A stretch of DNA of 40,589 bases from Rhodococcoides fascians A44A (GCF_000760735.1 NZ_JMEX01000008.1:1781443-1822031), one strand, 5' to 3'. Positions 1 through 8,341 are shown, numbered from the stretch's first letter. A program made the numbers and translations. The notes: generated by a model not told the origin, from the letters alone.

Positions 1-200
1 AATCCGACACCGGGACCGAAGATCAGCACCACGGCCAGCGGCGTCCACCACGACACGAGAATGCCAGCGCCCTCCGCAATTCCGGACAGCGACACGAAGA
101 AATATCCGACGAAACCTACCCCGAGGAAGCGGGCGACCAGGATGCGTAGGCGCTCGCCGGGTGAGAATTCACGGCTGTCCGTCTGCTTACGCCACGTCAC
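1..200 (-). CDS. Membrane protein, N-terminal part only (runs off window)
   Basis: Only the first 66 codons lie in the window. The frame opens with GTG at 198-200, 12 nt after the stop of the DUF2786 gene, so the two are probably co-transcribed. The visible protein has a charged start (TWRKQTDSREFSPGERLR) followed by hydrophobic stretches separated by a short polar loop, as in a multi-pass membrane protein. The family cannot be named from this fragment. No strong Shine-Dalgarno is visible before the GTG, so the exact start is uncertain. Confidence 0.5.
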   Translation of the reverse strand, partial: MTWRKQTDSREFSPGERLRILVARFLGVGFVGYFFVSLSGIAEGAGILVSWWTPLAVVLIFGPGVG

Positions 201-212
201 GATGGGGTCAGA

Positions 213-1031
213 TTACCGCCCGAGCTGCTTCGAACCGCGGCCGATCTCGGTTTCACCCCCGAGCCGCGCAGTGCGGCCCGCCCTGTCCCCCGCGCGACTG
301 GCGCCGTGCGAGTACCCCGCACCCGCGCTTCGGCTCCGCCAGGTGCCGCGCGCGGTGGAGTTCGACGAGTAGTAATCCTTCAGCTCGACCTCCTTGTTCC
401 GCAGGACAAGAGCCGTGCCCGCGTCCGGTTTCTCCTCGGACACTGCCTTCGATTCCGCCTCCTTCTTCACCGCGGCGAGGCGCTTGCCCACCCGCGTGGC
501 GAAGGCAGTCTGAAAGTTCAACCGCGCCGTGACCGCAGCGACGACGACCGTCTCCTGGCGCTTGTAGCGTCGGCGACCGATCTTTTCCACCACCGTGCGT
601 ACCGCAGTCTCGTTCTTGTACTCGCCCGATTTGATGTAGGCGTCCGACGCCCGCACCATCTGTACGAGGAGGCTCGAATACAGCGCCTCGGTGGTGTCGA
701 TGTCCGACGCGAAACCGTAGGCGAACACCTGCGTCGACGACCGTGCGACGTCGCACGTCACGTCGTTGGCCGCAGCGATCGAGACGAACAACTGGACGAA
801 CGTCTTCAGACCGCGTTTGCCTGCCTCTCCGATGGGGACGACGCGCTGCGTCGGCGTCGCCTGCTTCTCGCGCGAAGCGCTGTGCGAGCGGGCCACGGCC
901 AGATCGATCGACGTCGACGTCGCGAGACGCTGTGCGGCCTCCATGAACGCTTCCGCCTCGTGCGGGTTGTCCGTCGACTCCGCCTGGCGGAGAAGCCCAC
1001 CGATTCTGGTCAGCATCTTGTCCGAAGTCAC
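213..1031 (-). CDS. DUF2786 domain protein
   Basis: This 272-residue soluble protein begins with a DUF2786-like segment: DKMLTRIGGLLRQAESTDNP followed by HEAEAFMEAAQRLA, the usual pattern of a short helical domain of unknown function. The middle is helical and the C-terminus is rich in Arg, Gly and Ser. The frame is open further upstream, but GTG at 1031 is preferred: the domain starts right after it, and a -10 box TAGCCT (minus strand, 1039-1044) lies 7 nt before it, predicting a leaderless mRNA. It is followed 12 nt later by a membrane-protein gene. No enzymatic role can be assigned. Confidence 0.75.
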   Translation of the reverse strand: MTSDKMLTRIGGLLRQAESTDNPHEAEAFMEAAQRLATSTSIDLAVARSHSASREKQATPTQRVVPIGEAGKRGLKTFVQLFVSIAAANDVTCDVARSSTQVFAYGFASDIDTTEALYSSLLVQMVRASDAYIKSGEYKNETAVRTVVEKIGRRRYKRQETVVVAAVTARLNFQTAFATRVGKRLAAVKKEAESKAVSEEKPDAGTALVLRNKEVELKDYYSSNSTARGTWRSRSAGAGYSHGASRAGDRAGRTARLGGETEIGRGSKQLGR

Positions 1032-1227
1032 CTGGGCGAGGCTACAACCACTCACCGACAGACCCGTCGCGTGAGGGTTGACCGATTCAGCAACGCCGGT
1101 AATGGCCCGCGGCGACCGAAATGTGTATAAGTTCCTATCGACATGTGCGTCGGGGGGAGCACATTCGCACATTCACTGTGCCGCCTCCCACACACACCAC
1201 CGTGTACGAAGCAAGTGGAGAGAACTC
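1032..1227. promoter_or_regulatory. Divergent promoter region between DUF2786 gene and sugar-ABC operon
   Basis: The minus-strand -10 box for the DUF2786 gene is TAGCCT at 1039-1044. On the plus strand a -10-like TATAAG lies at 1126-1131 without a convincing -35, and a perfect 15 bp inverted repeat GCACA-N5-TGTGC lies at 1167-1181 in the presumed leader of the transporter operon. It could be a repressor operator for a sugar-responsive regulator; that is inference. A GGAG ribosome binding site is at 1217-1220. Confidence 0.35.
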
Positions 1228-2499
1228 ATGGCGTCTTTGATCTCGAAGGTGGCGGTGCTCGCAACAGCAGCCTCGCTGCTGACGCTCACCGCATGTTCCA
1301 GCGACAGCGGATCCAGTGATTCCGCATCCGAGAACACCGACGGACGCGGACCCATCACCTACGTCGAAGGCAAGGACACCACCGAAACCGGTGTCGTCCG
1401 TCAGATCATCGAAGAGTGGAACGCGGCCAACCCGGACGAGCAGGTCACCTTCAAGGAACAGTCCAACGACGCCGACCAGGCACACGACGACCTGGTCCAG
1501 CACCTTCAGGCCGAGCAGAGCGACTACGACGTGATGGCTCTCGACGTCATCTGGACGGCCGAGTTCGCGGCGAAGGGCTGGCTCGTGCCGCTCGAGGGCG
1601 AGTTCGCCCTCGACAACGCCGGAATCCTCCCGTCGACGGTGGACAGCGCGACGTACAACGGCACCCAGTACGCGGCCCCGAAGAACACCAACGGCGGTCT
1701 GCTGTTCTACCGCACCGACCTCGTGCCCGCAGCCCCCACCACCTGGGACGAGCTCACGGCCAGCTGCACCGTCGCCGTGGAGAACAACATCGACTGCTAC
1801 GCAGGACAGTTCGCGTCCTACGAGGGCCTGACGGTCAACGCGTCGGAGATCATCAACGCCCACGGCGGATCGTTCGTCGCCGAGGACGGCAAGACCCCGA
1901 CCGTCGACTCCCCCGAAGCCAAGGCAGGCCTGCAGGCACTCGTGACGGCGTTCCAGAACAACGTCATCCCCGCCCAGGACACCACGTTCAAGGAGCCCGA
2001 GAGCCAGCAGGCATTCGAGGACGGCAAGGCGCTCTACCTGCGTAACTGGCCGTACGTCTACGGCACAGCAGCCAAGGAAGGCTCCGCAGTCGCCGGAAAG
2101 TACGGTGTCGCGCCACTTCCCGGCGTCACCGGCGTCGGAACCTCCACCCTCGGCGGATACAACGCAGCGATCAGCGCGTTCTCGCAGAACAAGGCCACGG
2201 CCGCCGACTTCCTTCGCTTCCTCCAGGGTGAGCAGGCTCAGCGCATCATCGCCGAGGGCGCACTGCCTCCCGTACTTGCATCGCTGTACGACGACCCGGC
2301 CCTCATCGCCGAGATGCCGTACCTCCCGGCCCTGAAGGAATCGATCGAGAACGCGGTCCCGCGTCCCGTCACGCCGTTCTACCCGGCAGTGTCGAAGGCC
2401 ATCCAGGACAACACCGCCGCCGCGATCAAGGGTGAGAAGCAGGTCGACCAGGCTATCGCCGACATCCAGGCCGGCATCGAGTCCGCAGGCGCTAACTAA
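1228..2499 (+). CDS. Sugar ABC transporter substrate-binding lipoprotein (LpqY/ThuE-like)
   Basis: The 423-residue protein starts at ATG 1228 behind GGAG. Its signal peptide ends in the lipobox LTAC, with Cys23 as the lipidation site, so it should be anchored on the outer face of the membrane. The mature part is a family 1 extracellular solute-binding protein. The segments DVMALDVIWTAEFAAKGW and AAPKNTNGGLLFYR resemble LpqY, the trehalose-binding protein of mycobacteria. It leads an operon with two permease genes. The substrate is probably a di- or oligosaccharide such as trehalose, but the exact ligand is inferred. A longer upstream frame exists but would bury the signal peptide and is rejected. 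Confidence 0.88.
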   Translation: MASLISKVAVLATAASLLTLTACSSDSGSSDSASENTDGRGPITYVEGKDTTETGVVRQIIEEWNAANPDEQVTFKEQSNDADQAHDDLVQHLQAEQSDYDVMALDVIWTAEFAAKGWLVPLEGEFALDNAGILPSTVDSATYNGTQYAAPKNTNGGLLFYRTDLVPAAPTTWDELTASCTVAVENNIDCYAGQFASYEGLTVNASEIINAHGGSFVAEDGKTPTVDSPEAKAGLQALVTAFQNNVIPAQDTTFKEPESQQAFEDGKALYLRNWPYVYGTAAKEGSAVAGKYGVAPLPGVTGVGTSTLGGYNAAISAFSQNKATAADFLRFLQGEQAQRIIAEGALPPVLASLYDDPALIAEMPYLPALKESIENAVPRPVTPFYPAVSKAIQDNTAAAIKGEKQVDQAIADIQAGIESAGAN

Positions 2500-2529
2500 G
2501 CCTTCGGCTTTCGATTTCAGGAGAATTTC

Positions 2530-3612
2530 ATGGCTCTACCTACTGGTGAACCCAGTGGGGCTGTAAACGTCGACGCGGCCGGGGGATCATCCTCCGGCCG
2601 CGGCGGGAGCGCAGCCAGCGGAGTGACTCCATCAGGTCGGCATGTGCGCACCGACAAGAAGAGGCGATTCGGGCTGAGTGCCGGGCGCGCCTGGTTGCTC
2701 ATCGCCCCGACTCTGGTGATTCTCGCAATCGTCATCGCCTATCCGGTAATTCGTGCCGTCGTCATGTCCTTCCAGAAGGACGCCGGTCTCGATCCCGCGA
2801 CGGGAATGTTCGTCAAGGGCGGTAGCGCCGGATTCTCCAACTACACACACTGGATCCTGCAGCAGTGCACGTCGGCGTCGGGCACGCTCGTCCCGTGCCC
2901 ACCTGGCACCCTGGGTTCGCAGTTCTGGGGTGCGGTCGGCAACACGGCGTTCTTCACCGTCGTGACGGTGTCCATCGAGGTGGTCATCGGATTCGCGATG
3001 GCCGTCATCATGGGCAAGACGTTCGCCGGCCGTGCCTTGCTGCGTGCCGCCATTCTGATCCCGTGGGCGATCCCGACGGCGGTGACCGCCAAGCTCTGGT
3101 ACTTCATCTTCAGCTACGACGGAATCGCCAACAAGCTTCTCGGCACACAGATCCTGTGGACGGGAGACGCGTGGCCGGCAAGGTTCGCGGTCATCATCGC
3201 CGACGTCTGGAAGACCACACCGTTCATGGCACTGCTGATTCTCGCAGGCCTGCAGATGATTCCGTCCGATGTGTACGAGGCAGCGCGCGTCGACGGGGCG
3301 TCCGCGTGGCAACGGTTCACCAAGATCACACTTCCGCTCGTCAAGCCCGCGCTGATGGTGGCCATTCTCTTCCGCACGATGGACGCGCTCCGGATGTACG
3401 ACCTGCCCGCCATCCTCACCGAGGGCAACCCGGCGACGCGGACCATCTCGATTCTCGTGGTCGAGCAGATCCGGCAAGGGTTCAACGCAGCGGCGTCCCT
3501 GTCGACCATCTCGTTCGTCATGATCTTCATCGTCGCCTTCGTGCTCGTGAAATTCCTCGGCGCGAACGCGGTTGGCACACAGGAGAACCAAAGAAAAGGC
3601 ACGATCCGATGA
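2530..3612 (+). CDS. Sugar ABC transporter permease (SugA/MalF-like)
   Basis: A 360-residue inner-membrane permease starting at ATG 2530 after AGGAGA. About 45 polar, Gly/Ser-rich cytoplasmic residues precede the first membrane segment (AWLLIAPTLVILAIVIAYPV). The binding-protein-dependent transport signature (EAA loop) is YEAARVDGASAWQRFTKITL, which contacts the ATPase subunit. It lies 30 nt downstream of the lipoprotein gene and overlaps the next permease by 4 nt (ATGA), so the two permeases are translationally coupled and should form a heterodimer. The long hydrophilic N-terminal tail is longer than usual for MalF-type permeases. Confidence 0.9.
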   Translation: MALPTGEPSGAVNVDAAGGSSSGRGGSAASGVTPSGRHVRTDKKRRFGLSAGRAWLLIAPTLVILAIVIAYPVIRAVVMSFQKDAGLDPATGMFVKGGSAGFSNYTHWILQQCTSASGTLVPCPPGTLGSQFWGAVGNTAFFTVVTVSIEVVIGFAMAVIMGKTFAGRALLRAAILIPWAIPTAVTAKLWYFIFSYDGIANKLLGTQILWTGDAWPARFAVIIADVWKTTPFMALLILAGLQMIPSDVYEAARVDGASAWQRFTKITLPLVKPALMVAILFRTMDALRMYDLPAILTEGNPATRTISILVVEQIRQGFNAAASLSTISFVMIFIVAFVLVKFLGANAVGTQENQRKGTIR

Positions 3613-4430
3613 AGACCGCCCGTATCTACCTCGGCGTCGTGATCATCCTCGTATGGGGGCTCGCGCCGTTCTACTGGATGGCCGTCACTGCGTTCCGCGA
3701 CCCGCGGTACACGTTCGACACCACACCCTGGCCGACGCACGTGACCACGGAGAACTTCAGCAACGCTCTGTCCACGAGCAACGGAAACAACTTCCTCCGT
3801 GCAGTCGCCAACAGCCTGATCATCGGCGGCGTCACCACGTTCATCGCGCTGGTGATCGGAATCTTCTGCGCATACGCACTGTCCCGCATCGACTTTCGAT
3901 TCAAGTACATCGTCGTCGGCATCGTCCTGGGAGCATCGATGTTCCCCGTCGTCGCTCTGGTGACACCGCTGTTCCAGTTCTTCACGAACATCGGATGGAT
4001 CGGCAGCTACCAGGCGATGATCATCCCCAACATCTCCTTCGTGCTGCCCCTGACCATCTACACACTGACGGCATTCTTCGCCGAACTGCCATGGGAACTG
4101 GAAGAAGCCGCCCGCATCGACGGCGCCGGACGGTTCCAGGCATTCCGCCTGGTGATGCTTCCGTTGGCCGCGCCGGCACTCTTCACCACCGCAATCCTCG
4201 CGTTCATCGCCGCAGTCAACGAGTACCTGCTCGCCAGCCAGCTCTCCAGCGACAAAACCGAACCCGTCACCGTGGCCATCGCACGCTTCTCCGGCAACGA
4301 CCCACACGTCGTGCCGTATGCGGCGATCATGGCAGCGGGAACCATCGTCGCCATCCCACTCGTCGTCATGGTGCTGATCTTTCAGCGCCGCATCATCTCC
4401 GGACTCACCGCAGGCGGCGTGAAATCATGA
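3609..4430 (+). CDS. Sugar ABC transporter permease (SugB/MalG-like)
   Basis: A 273-residue permease with six predicted membrane segments and the EAA loop EEAARIDGAGRFQAFRLVML. Length and layout (short N-terminal tail, a periplasmic loop after the first segment, EAA loop between later segments) fit the MalG branch. The start ATG overlaps the stop of the upstream permease (ATGA) and its own stop overlaps the next small gene in the same way. It should pair with the upstream permease. No ATP-binding subunit follows, so the complex must borrow one from elsewhere, as with the shared ATPase MsiK in other actinobacteria (inference). Confidence 0.9.
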   Translation: MKTARIYLGVVIILVWGLAPFYWMAVTAFRDPRYTFDTTPWPTHVTTENFSNALSTSNGNNFLRAVANSLIIGGVTTFIALVIGIFCAYALSRIDFRFKYIVVGIVLGASMFPVVALVTPLFQFFTNIGWIGSYQAMIIPNISFVLPLTIYTLTAFFAELPWELEEAARIDGAGRFQAFRLVMLPLAAPALFTTAILAFIAAVNEYLLASQLSSDKTEPVTVAIARFSGNDPHVVPYAAIMAAGTIVAIPLVVMVLIFQRRIISGLTAGGVKS

Positions 4431-4603
4431 CCGCTCAGGATCACCTGCAGATCCTCGCCGGCATCCTCGGCTTCTTCGCACTGATGGCCTTCATCGCCGC
4501 AGTCGCAGGCATCCTCGGCGGCGACCCGCCCGTCTGGCCCTCCGTCCTTCTGATCGGCCTCCTCGCCGCCCTGACCTACGTGGTGCGCAAAATCCGAGCC
4601 TGA
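4427..4603 (+). CDS. Small two-segment membrane protein
   Basis: A 58-residue protein whose ATG overlaps the permease stop by 4 nt, which makes it a real, co-translated operon member. It has two hydrophobic segments (ILAGILGFFALMAFIAAVAG and WPSVLLIGLLAALTYVV) with a short GGDPP turn and ends in a basic tail (RKIRA). It occupies the place where an ATPase gene (sugC) often stands. I do not recognise the family; a role as accessory subunit or stabiliser of the transporter is only suggested by position. Confidence 0.65.
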   Translation: MTAQDHLQILAGILGFFALMAFIAAVAGILGGDPPVWPSVLLIGLLAALTYVVRKIRA

Positions 4604-4606
4604 CGG

Positions 4607-4705
4607 CGGGTCACTCCGCCGGCTGCGCTCCTGCCTGATCGGGTCACTTCGCCGGCTGCGCTCCTGCCTGATCGGGTCACTCCGCCGGCTCCGCTCCTGC
4701 CTTGA
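4607..4705. repeat. Tandem 33-nt repeat array, three copies
   Basis: Three head-to-tail copies of a 33 nt unit start at 4607, 4640 and 4673; the third is partial. On the minus strand each carries a core AGCCnGCGGAGTGACC preceded by GGAGCG. The array fills the gap between the convergent transporter operon and TetR gene and runs into the TetR gene: the third copy supplies its last seven codons and stop (4677-4700). The same core recurs in the other orientation in the array at 8340-8507. Confidence 0.85.
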
Positions 4706-5363
4706 GCTTTGCCAGGGTCATGAAGATCGGCACGTCGCCGTCGAGGTCGATTTCCTTGCGCTGCAGGAATGCGTCGAGCAGTCCCCAGACCAGGGTCGTG
4801 AGTTGGTCGACGAAGTCGCCTGCGTCGAGTTCCGTGTCGTCCAGCCAGAGGTCGGTTGCGGCCAGGAGAGCCCCGACGGCGGCGCGGCACGCGTATTCGA
4901 TGCCCGAGGTGTCGGCGTCGACCGAATCGAGAATCGTCTTCGCGACGGTGGCGAAGCGTGTCGCGATATCACGCCCGATGTCGAGGGGCGGAGCGATCGC
5001 AGGGTCTTCGGGAGTGGATCTGGACTGGGCGAGGAACCGGAAGACGTTGGGGTGGCGCCCCACCACATCCGCGTAACCGGAGATCGCATGTCGTAGCGCG
5101 GACACCGGTGCGTCGAGCAGGAAGTTGAAGTCGGATACGGCGAGCGTGTAGACCTCGTCGGCCATGCGCTGTGCCACGGCGCTGTACAGATCTGCCTTGT
5201 CCGCGAACTGCCGGTACAGCCTCGGCTTCGTGGCACCTGCCTCTCGCGCGATGTCGTTCATGCTCGGGTTCGGCCCGTGCGCGTCGATGACCCTGAACGT
5301 CGCGTCGACGAACTCCTCACGTGCCCTGGTTCTGCGGGCTTCGGGATCTCGCGAGGTAGGCAT
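4677..5363 (-). CDS. TetR family transcriptional regulator
   Basis: A 228-residue TetR repressor. The N-terminal helix-turn-helix is plain: FRVIDAHGPNPSMNDIAREA, then GATKPRLYRQFADKADLYSA. The C-terminal part is helical ligand-binding and dimerisation sequence. A -10 box TAGAAT (minus strand, 5370-5375) ends 6 nt before the ATG, so the mRNA is probably leaderless. It diverges from the hydrolase-reductase operon and probably controls it through palindromes at 5447-5482. The last residues, AGAEPAE, are encoded by a copy of the intergenic tandem repeat, so the natural C-terminus has probably been replaced. Confidence 0.88.
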   Translation of the reverse strand: MPTSRDPEARRTRAREEFVDATFRVIDAHGPNPSMNDIAREAGATKPRLYRQFADKADLYSAVAQRMADEVYTLAVSDFNFLLDAPVSALRHAISGYADVVGRHPNVFRFLAQSRSTPEDPAIAPPLDIGRDIATRFATVAKTILDSVDADTSGIEYACRAAVGALLAATDLWLDDTELDAGDFVDQLTTLVWGLLDAFLQRKEIDLDGDVPIFMTLAKLKAGAEPAE

Positions 5364-5369
5364 CTGGTC

Positions 5370-5482
5370 ATTCTAGGTGTCGCCCCAGGTGGAGGCGGTC
5401 GTGCCTTGACACCTCCGCGGAGATTGTGGAGAGTTCACAGCAATGGCGTACCGGCGGTAACGTTAAACGTACTATCGGTACG
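5370..5482. promoter_or_regulatory. Divergent tetR/hydrolase control region with inverted repeats
   Basis: The region holds the leaderless tetR promoter (-10 TAGAAT, minus strand, 5370-5375). Nested symmetry lies before the hydrolase operon: CGTACCG at 5447-5453 with CGGTACG at 5476-5482, CGTAC-N5-GTACG at 5468-5482, and TAACGTTA at 5458-5465. A plus-strand -10-like TACTAT (5470-5475) falls inside CGTAC-N5-GTACG, so a bound TetR dimer would block the operon promoter. The symmetry is visible; the identity of the binding protein is inferred. Confidence 0.45.
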
Positions 5483-5515
5483 GGGCGGAGTGACGGGAAC
5501 AAGCGGGGAGTGGAC

Positions 5516-6433
5516 ATGACCATCGAGAAGGCGCGCGACCGAACACGCACCGTGCGTGTCGACGGTGCGGGGCTCTACGTGCAGGAGTTCGGCAACTTCG
5601 ACGGCCCGGTGCTGGTGCTGGTGCACGGCTGGCCGGACACCCATCACCTGTGGGACGCGGTGGTCCCGTTGCTGACCGACAAGTTCCACGTCGTCACGTA
5701 CGACACGCGAGGTCACGGCGAGTCCTTCGGTGACGGCACCGTCACGGAGATGACGCTCGAACAGTTGGCCGCGGATTTCATGGCGGTCGTCGACGCAGTG
5801 GCGGGGTCGATACCGGTGCACGTTCTCGCTCACGACTGGGGATCGGTTCAGGTGTGGGAGGCGATCTGCGAGCCGGGCGCCGACACCAGAATCGCGTCGT
5901 TCACCTCGATCTCGGGCCCGAGCCTCGACCATATGGGAATGTGGCTGCAGTCGACGCCGACGAGCCCGAAAGCGCTGTGGCAGAGACTCACTCAGCTGGT
6001 CTCGGGTGCGTACACGCTGTTCTTCATGTCGGGGCCGCTGTCTCGGACCTTCTTCCGCATGTTCGGAAGGCGCTGGATCTGGTCGTTGCTGCTGCGCATC
6101 GTCGAACGCGTGGACAAGCGAAATCTCCATGTCGCGCCGACCCTGAACCGCGACATGGTCGACGGGTTGCGCATCTACCGCGCCAACGTCCTTCAGAAGG
6201 TCCTGAGGCCGACGGAGCGGTACACACACGTTCCGGTCCACTTGCTGGTCACGCGACGGGACCCTGCCATCAGACCCGCATCGTTCGACGGCATCGAGCG
6301 GTGGGTGTCACGGGTCAGCCGCACCGATGTGCGCTCTGGGCACTGGCTCCCCTTGAAGAACCCGGCTCTCGTCGCCGCCGAAACAACGAAGTTCGTGGAA
6401 AGGATCGATCGTGAACGAACACGACCCCGGTGA
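5516..6433 (+). CDS. Alpha/beta hydrolase, epoxide hydrolase (EphD-like) type
   Basis: A 305-residue alpha/beta hydrolase starting at ATG 5516 after GGGGAG. Visible motifs are the oxyanion segment HGWPD (His37), the nucleophile elbow HDWGS with Asp107, a likely acid Asp249 (RRDPAIRP) and catalytic His276 (GHW). An Asp nucleophile is typical of epoxide hydrolases. HVLAHDWGSVQVWE and ASFTSISGPSLDH closely resemble the N-terminal domain of mycobacterial EphD, but the C-terminal short-chain dehydrogenase domain of EphD is absent. It is first in an operon with a metal-dependent hydrolase and a reductase, probably acting on a lipid or hydrophobic epoxide; the substrate is unknown. Confidence 0.85.
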   Translation: MTIEKARDRTRTVRVDGAGLYVQEFGNFDGPVLVLVHGWPDTHHLWDAVVPLLTDKFHVVTYDTRGHGESFGDGTVTEMTLEQLAADFMAVVDAVAGSIPVHVLAHDWGSVQVWEAICEPGADTRIASFTSISGPSLDHMGMWLQSTPTSPKALWQRLTQLVSGAYTLFFMSGPLSRTFFRMFGRRWIWSLLLRIVERVDKRNLHVAPTLNRDMVDGLRIYRANVLQKVLRPTERYTHVPVHLLVTRRDPAIRPASFDGIERWVSRVSRTDVRSGHWLPLKNPALVAAETTKFVERIDRERTRPR

Positions 6434-7289
6434 AGTGTCCTTGCAGGCACGTAACGTCGCCTTCGACTGGTCGGATACTCCGTTGCATTGGATGCCGAAC
6501 GAGCCCATCGCCTCGCACAGTCTCAGCGCGTTGAATCTGCTACTCCCCGAGGGGGAGCGGTGGTTCTGCGCCACCTACACCGAAGCCCTCCCCCTGATCG
6601 CCGACGCGAAACTGCGCGAGGACGTCCTCGGCTTCATCGGGCAGGAAGCCATGCATGCCGAGACGCACAATGTGGTGTTGTACGACTACCTCGACGCACA
6701 CGGCGTCGATCCGAGGCCGTTCACGTCGCACTCCGAATATTTGATGCGCAAGGTGCTCGGGCCTCGGCCGGCTCTGTCGGCGAGAGCCCAGAAGCAGCAG
6801 CTGGTCGGACGAATCGCGATGATCGGCGCGATCGAGCACCTGACGGCCTTTCTCGGTGACTACGCGCTGAACTCGAGATGGGACGACTTCGACGGCGACC
6901 CCGCGATGGTGGATCTCTATCGCTGGCACGGTGCCGAGGAAGTGGAGCACCGCAACGTCGCCCACGACGTCGCAACGTATTTCGGCGTCGGGTACTTCCG
7001 GCGAAACTTCTCGATGCTCATCGCCTTTATCGGCTTCATCGTGCTGATGCTGCGCGGCACGCGATTCATCGTCCGCCAGGATCCGACGCTGACCGACCGG
7101 GGTTACCTCGTCCTGTGGCTGCAATGGTTGGGTGCGATGCGCAGAGGATCGCTCCCGTCGCTCGCCCAGATGACGAAAGGCGTTGCACGGTACCTGAAAC
7201 CGTCGTACACCCCGGAGGACGAGGGCGACACCGCCCAAGCCGTCGCCTATCTGGCGAAGTCCCCCGCTGCCCGATCGGCACTGCCGTGA
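6411..7289 (+). CDS. Predicted metal-dependent hydrolase (PF10118 family)
   Basis: A 292-residue protein of the predicted metal-dependent hydrolase family. The GTG at 6411 follows GGAAAGG and overlaps the upstream hydrolase by 23 nt. Candidate metal ligands are grouped in helical segments: EGERWF, then GQEAMHAETH, and later EEVEHRNVAHD. This four-helix arrangement of Glu and His resembles carboxylate-bridged di-metal proteins. A hydrophobic stretch (FSMLIAFIGFIVLMLRGT) near residue 200 suggests membrane association. Being coupled to an iron-sulfur reductase, it may be an oxygenase-like enzyme rather than a hydrolase; this is inference from context. Confidence 0.8.
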   Translation: MNEHDPGEVSLQARNVAFDWSDTPLHWMPNEPIASHSLSALNLLLPEGERWFCATYTEALPLIADAKLREDVLGFIGQEAMHAETHNVVLYDYLDAHGVDPRPFTSHSEYLMRKVLGPRPALSARAQKQQLVGRIAMIGAIEHLTAFLGDYALNSRWDDFDGDPAMVDLYRWHGAEEVEHRNVAHDVATYFGVGYFRRNFSMLIAFIGFIVLMLRGTRFIVRQDPTLTDRGYLVLWLQWLGAMRRGSLPSLAQMTKGVARYLKPSYTPEDEGDTAQAVAYLAKSPAARSALP

Positions 7290-8341
7290 ACCTCCAGCTA
7301 CCTGTACCGACCACGATGCCCGGTGATCTCTACGGTCGTCACGAACGGGACCCGCTCCTCCGAGTGCTGGAGCGGGTCATGAACGCGCACATGGGCACGA
7401 TGCGTCTACTGCATCGCAAAGAATTCGTGGGCGCGACGGATGATCGGCGACTCGAGGTAGTCGTCTCCGAGCGTCGCATCGAGGCGTTCGACGAGAACGT
7501 CGTGAGCTTCGTTCTGTCGGCGGCGCACGGCGGCGAGCTACCGTCCTGGCGCGCAGGTGCGCACATCGACGTCGAGATGCACTCGGGGAGGCTGCGTCAG
7601 TACTCTCTGTGCGGGGATCCCGCGGACAGCACCCGCTATCGCATTGCAGTGCGGCGCATTCCGGACGGCGGCGGCGGATCGATCGAGATGCACGACCTGG
7701 AGGTCGGCAGCAGATTGACCGTCCGAGGTCCGCGAAACGCGTTCGCCTTCGCAGTTCCCGGTTTCGGATCACCCGCAGACAGTCTGCATTTCGTCGCAGG
7801 CGGGATCGGGATCACACCGATTCTCCCGATGATGAGGCTGGCGCACCGACTGGGACTCGACTGGTCGATGGTCTACACCGGCAGAAGCCGAGAGTCGTTG
7901 CCGTTCCTGGGTGAACTCGACGAGTTCGGCGGCTCGGTGACGCTTCGAACCGACGATGTCGACGGAATCCCGACGTCGGAGATGTTGCTGGAAGGATCGC
8001 AGCCGGGAGCGGCGATCTACGCGTGCGGACCGATGCCGATGATCGGCACACTGCAACGCGGAGTCGACCCGGAGTCGGAATTTCACTTCGAAAGGTTCTC
8101 GGCACCGCCGATTGTGAACGGCGTCGAATTCGAGGTGGTCCTCGCCAGTACCGGCGAACGGGTGACGGTCCCGGCGGACAGGTCCATCCTGGACGCGGTC
8201 ATGCCGTTGCGCCCCGACGTCGCGTACTCCTGTCGTCAGGGCTTCTGCGGTACCTGCCGAGTCCCTGCAACGCACGCGCCCGACGGAATGCTGATCTGCA
8301 CCGAGCGCACCGACGGGGACGAAGTGACCCTCGCCTTGTGA
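7286..8341 (+). CDS. Ferredoxin reductase-type oxidoreductase (FAD, NAD(P), C-terminal 2Fe-2S)
   Basis: A 351-residue reductase of the phthalate dioxygenase reductase/VanB type. It has a flavin-binding RQYSLCGDP near residue 105, a nucleotide-binding segment GGIGITPILPM, and a C-terminal plant-type 2Fe-2S domain with Cys316, Cys321, Cys324 and Cys338. GTG 7286 overlaps the previous stop (GTGA); ATG 7316 is an alternative. Oddity: only 13 residues separate the third and fourth cysteines, whereas the family usually has nearly 30 there, so a loop of roughly 15 residues is missing while all ligands remain. It should pass NAD(P)H electrons to a partner, most simply the PF10118 protein upstream. 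Confidence 0.87.
   Translation: MNLQLPVPTTMPGDLYGRHERDPLLRVLERVMNAHMGTMRLLHRKEFVGATDDRRLEVVVSERRIEAFDENVVSFVLSAAHGGELPSWRAGAHIDVEMHSGRLRQYSLCGDPADSTRYRIAVRRIPDGGGGSIEMHDLEVGSRLTVRGPRNAFAFAVPGFGSPADSLHFVAGGIGITPILPMMRLAHRLGLDWSMVYTGRSRESLPFLGELDEFGGSVTLRTDDVDGIPTSEMLLEGSQPGAAIYACGPMPMIGTLQRGVDPESEFHFERFSAPPIVNGVEFEVVLASTGERVTVPADRSILDAVMPLRPDVAYSCRQGFCGTCRVPATHAPDGMLICTERTDGDEVTLAL

Noticed and set aside
1078..1227. Upstream extension of the sugar-binding lipoprotein to GTG/ATG codons before 1228
   Set aside because: It would put about 50 residues before a clear lipoprotein signal peptide, and ATG 1228 has a GGAG at the right distance.
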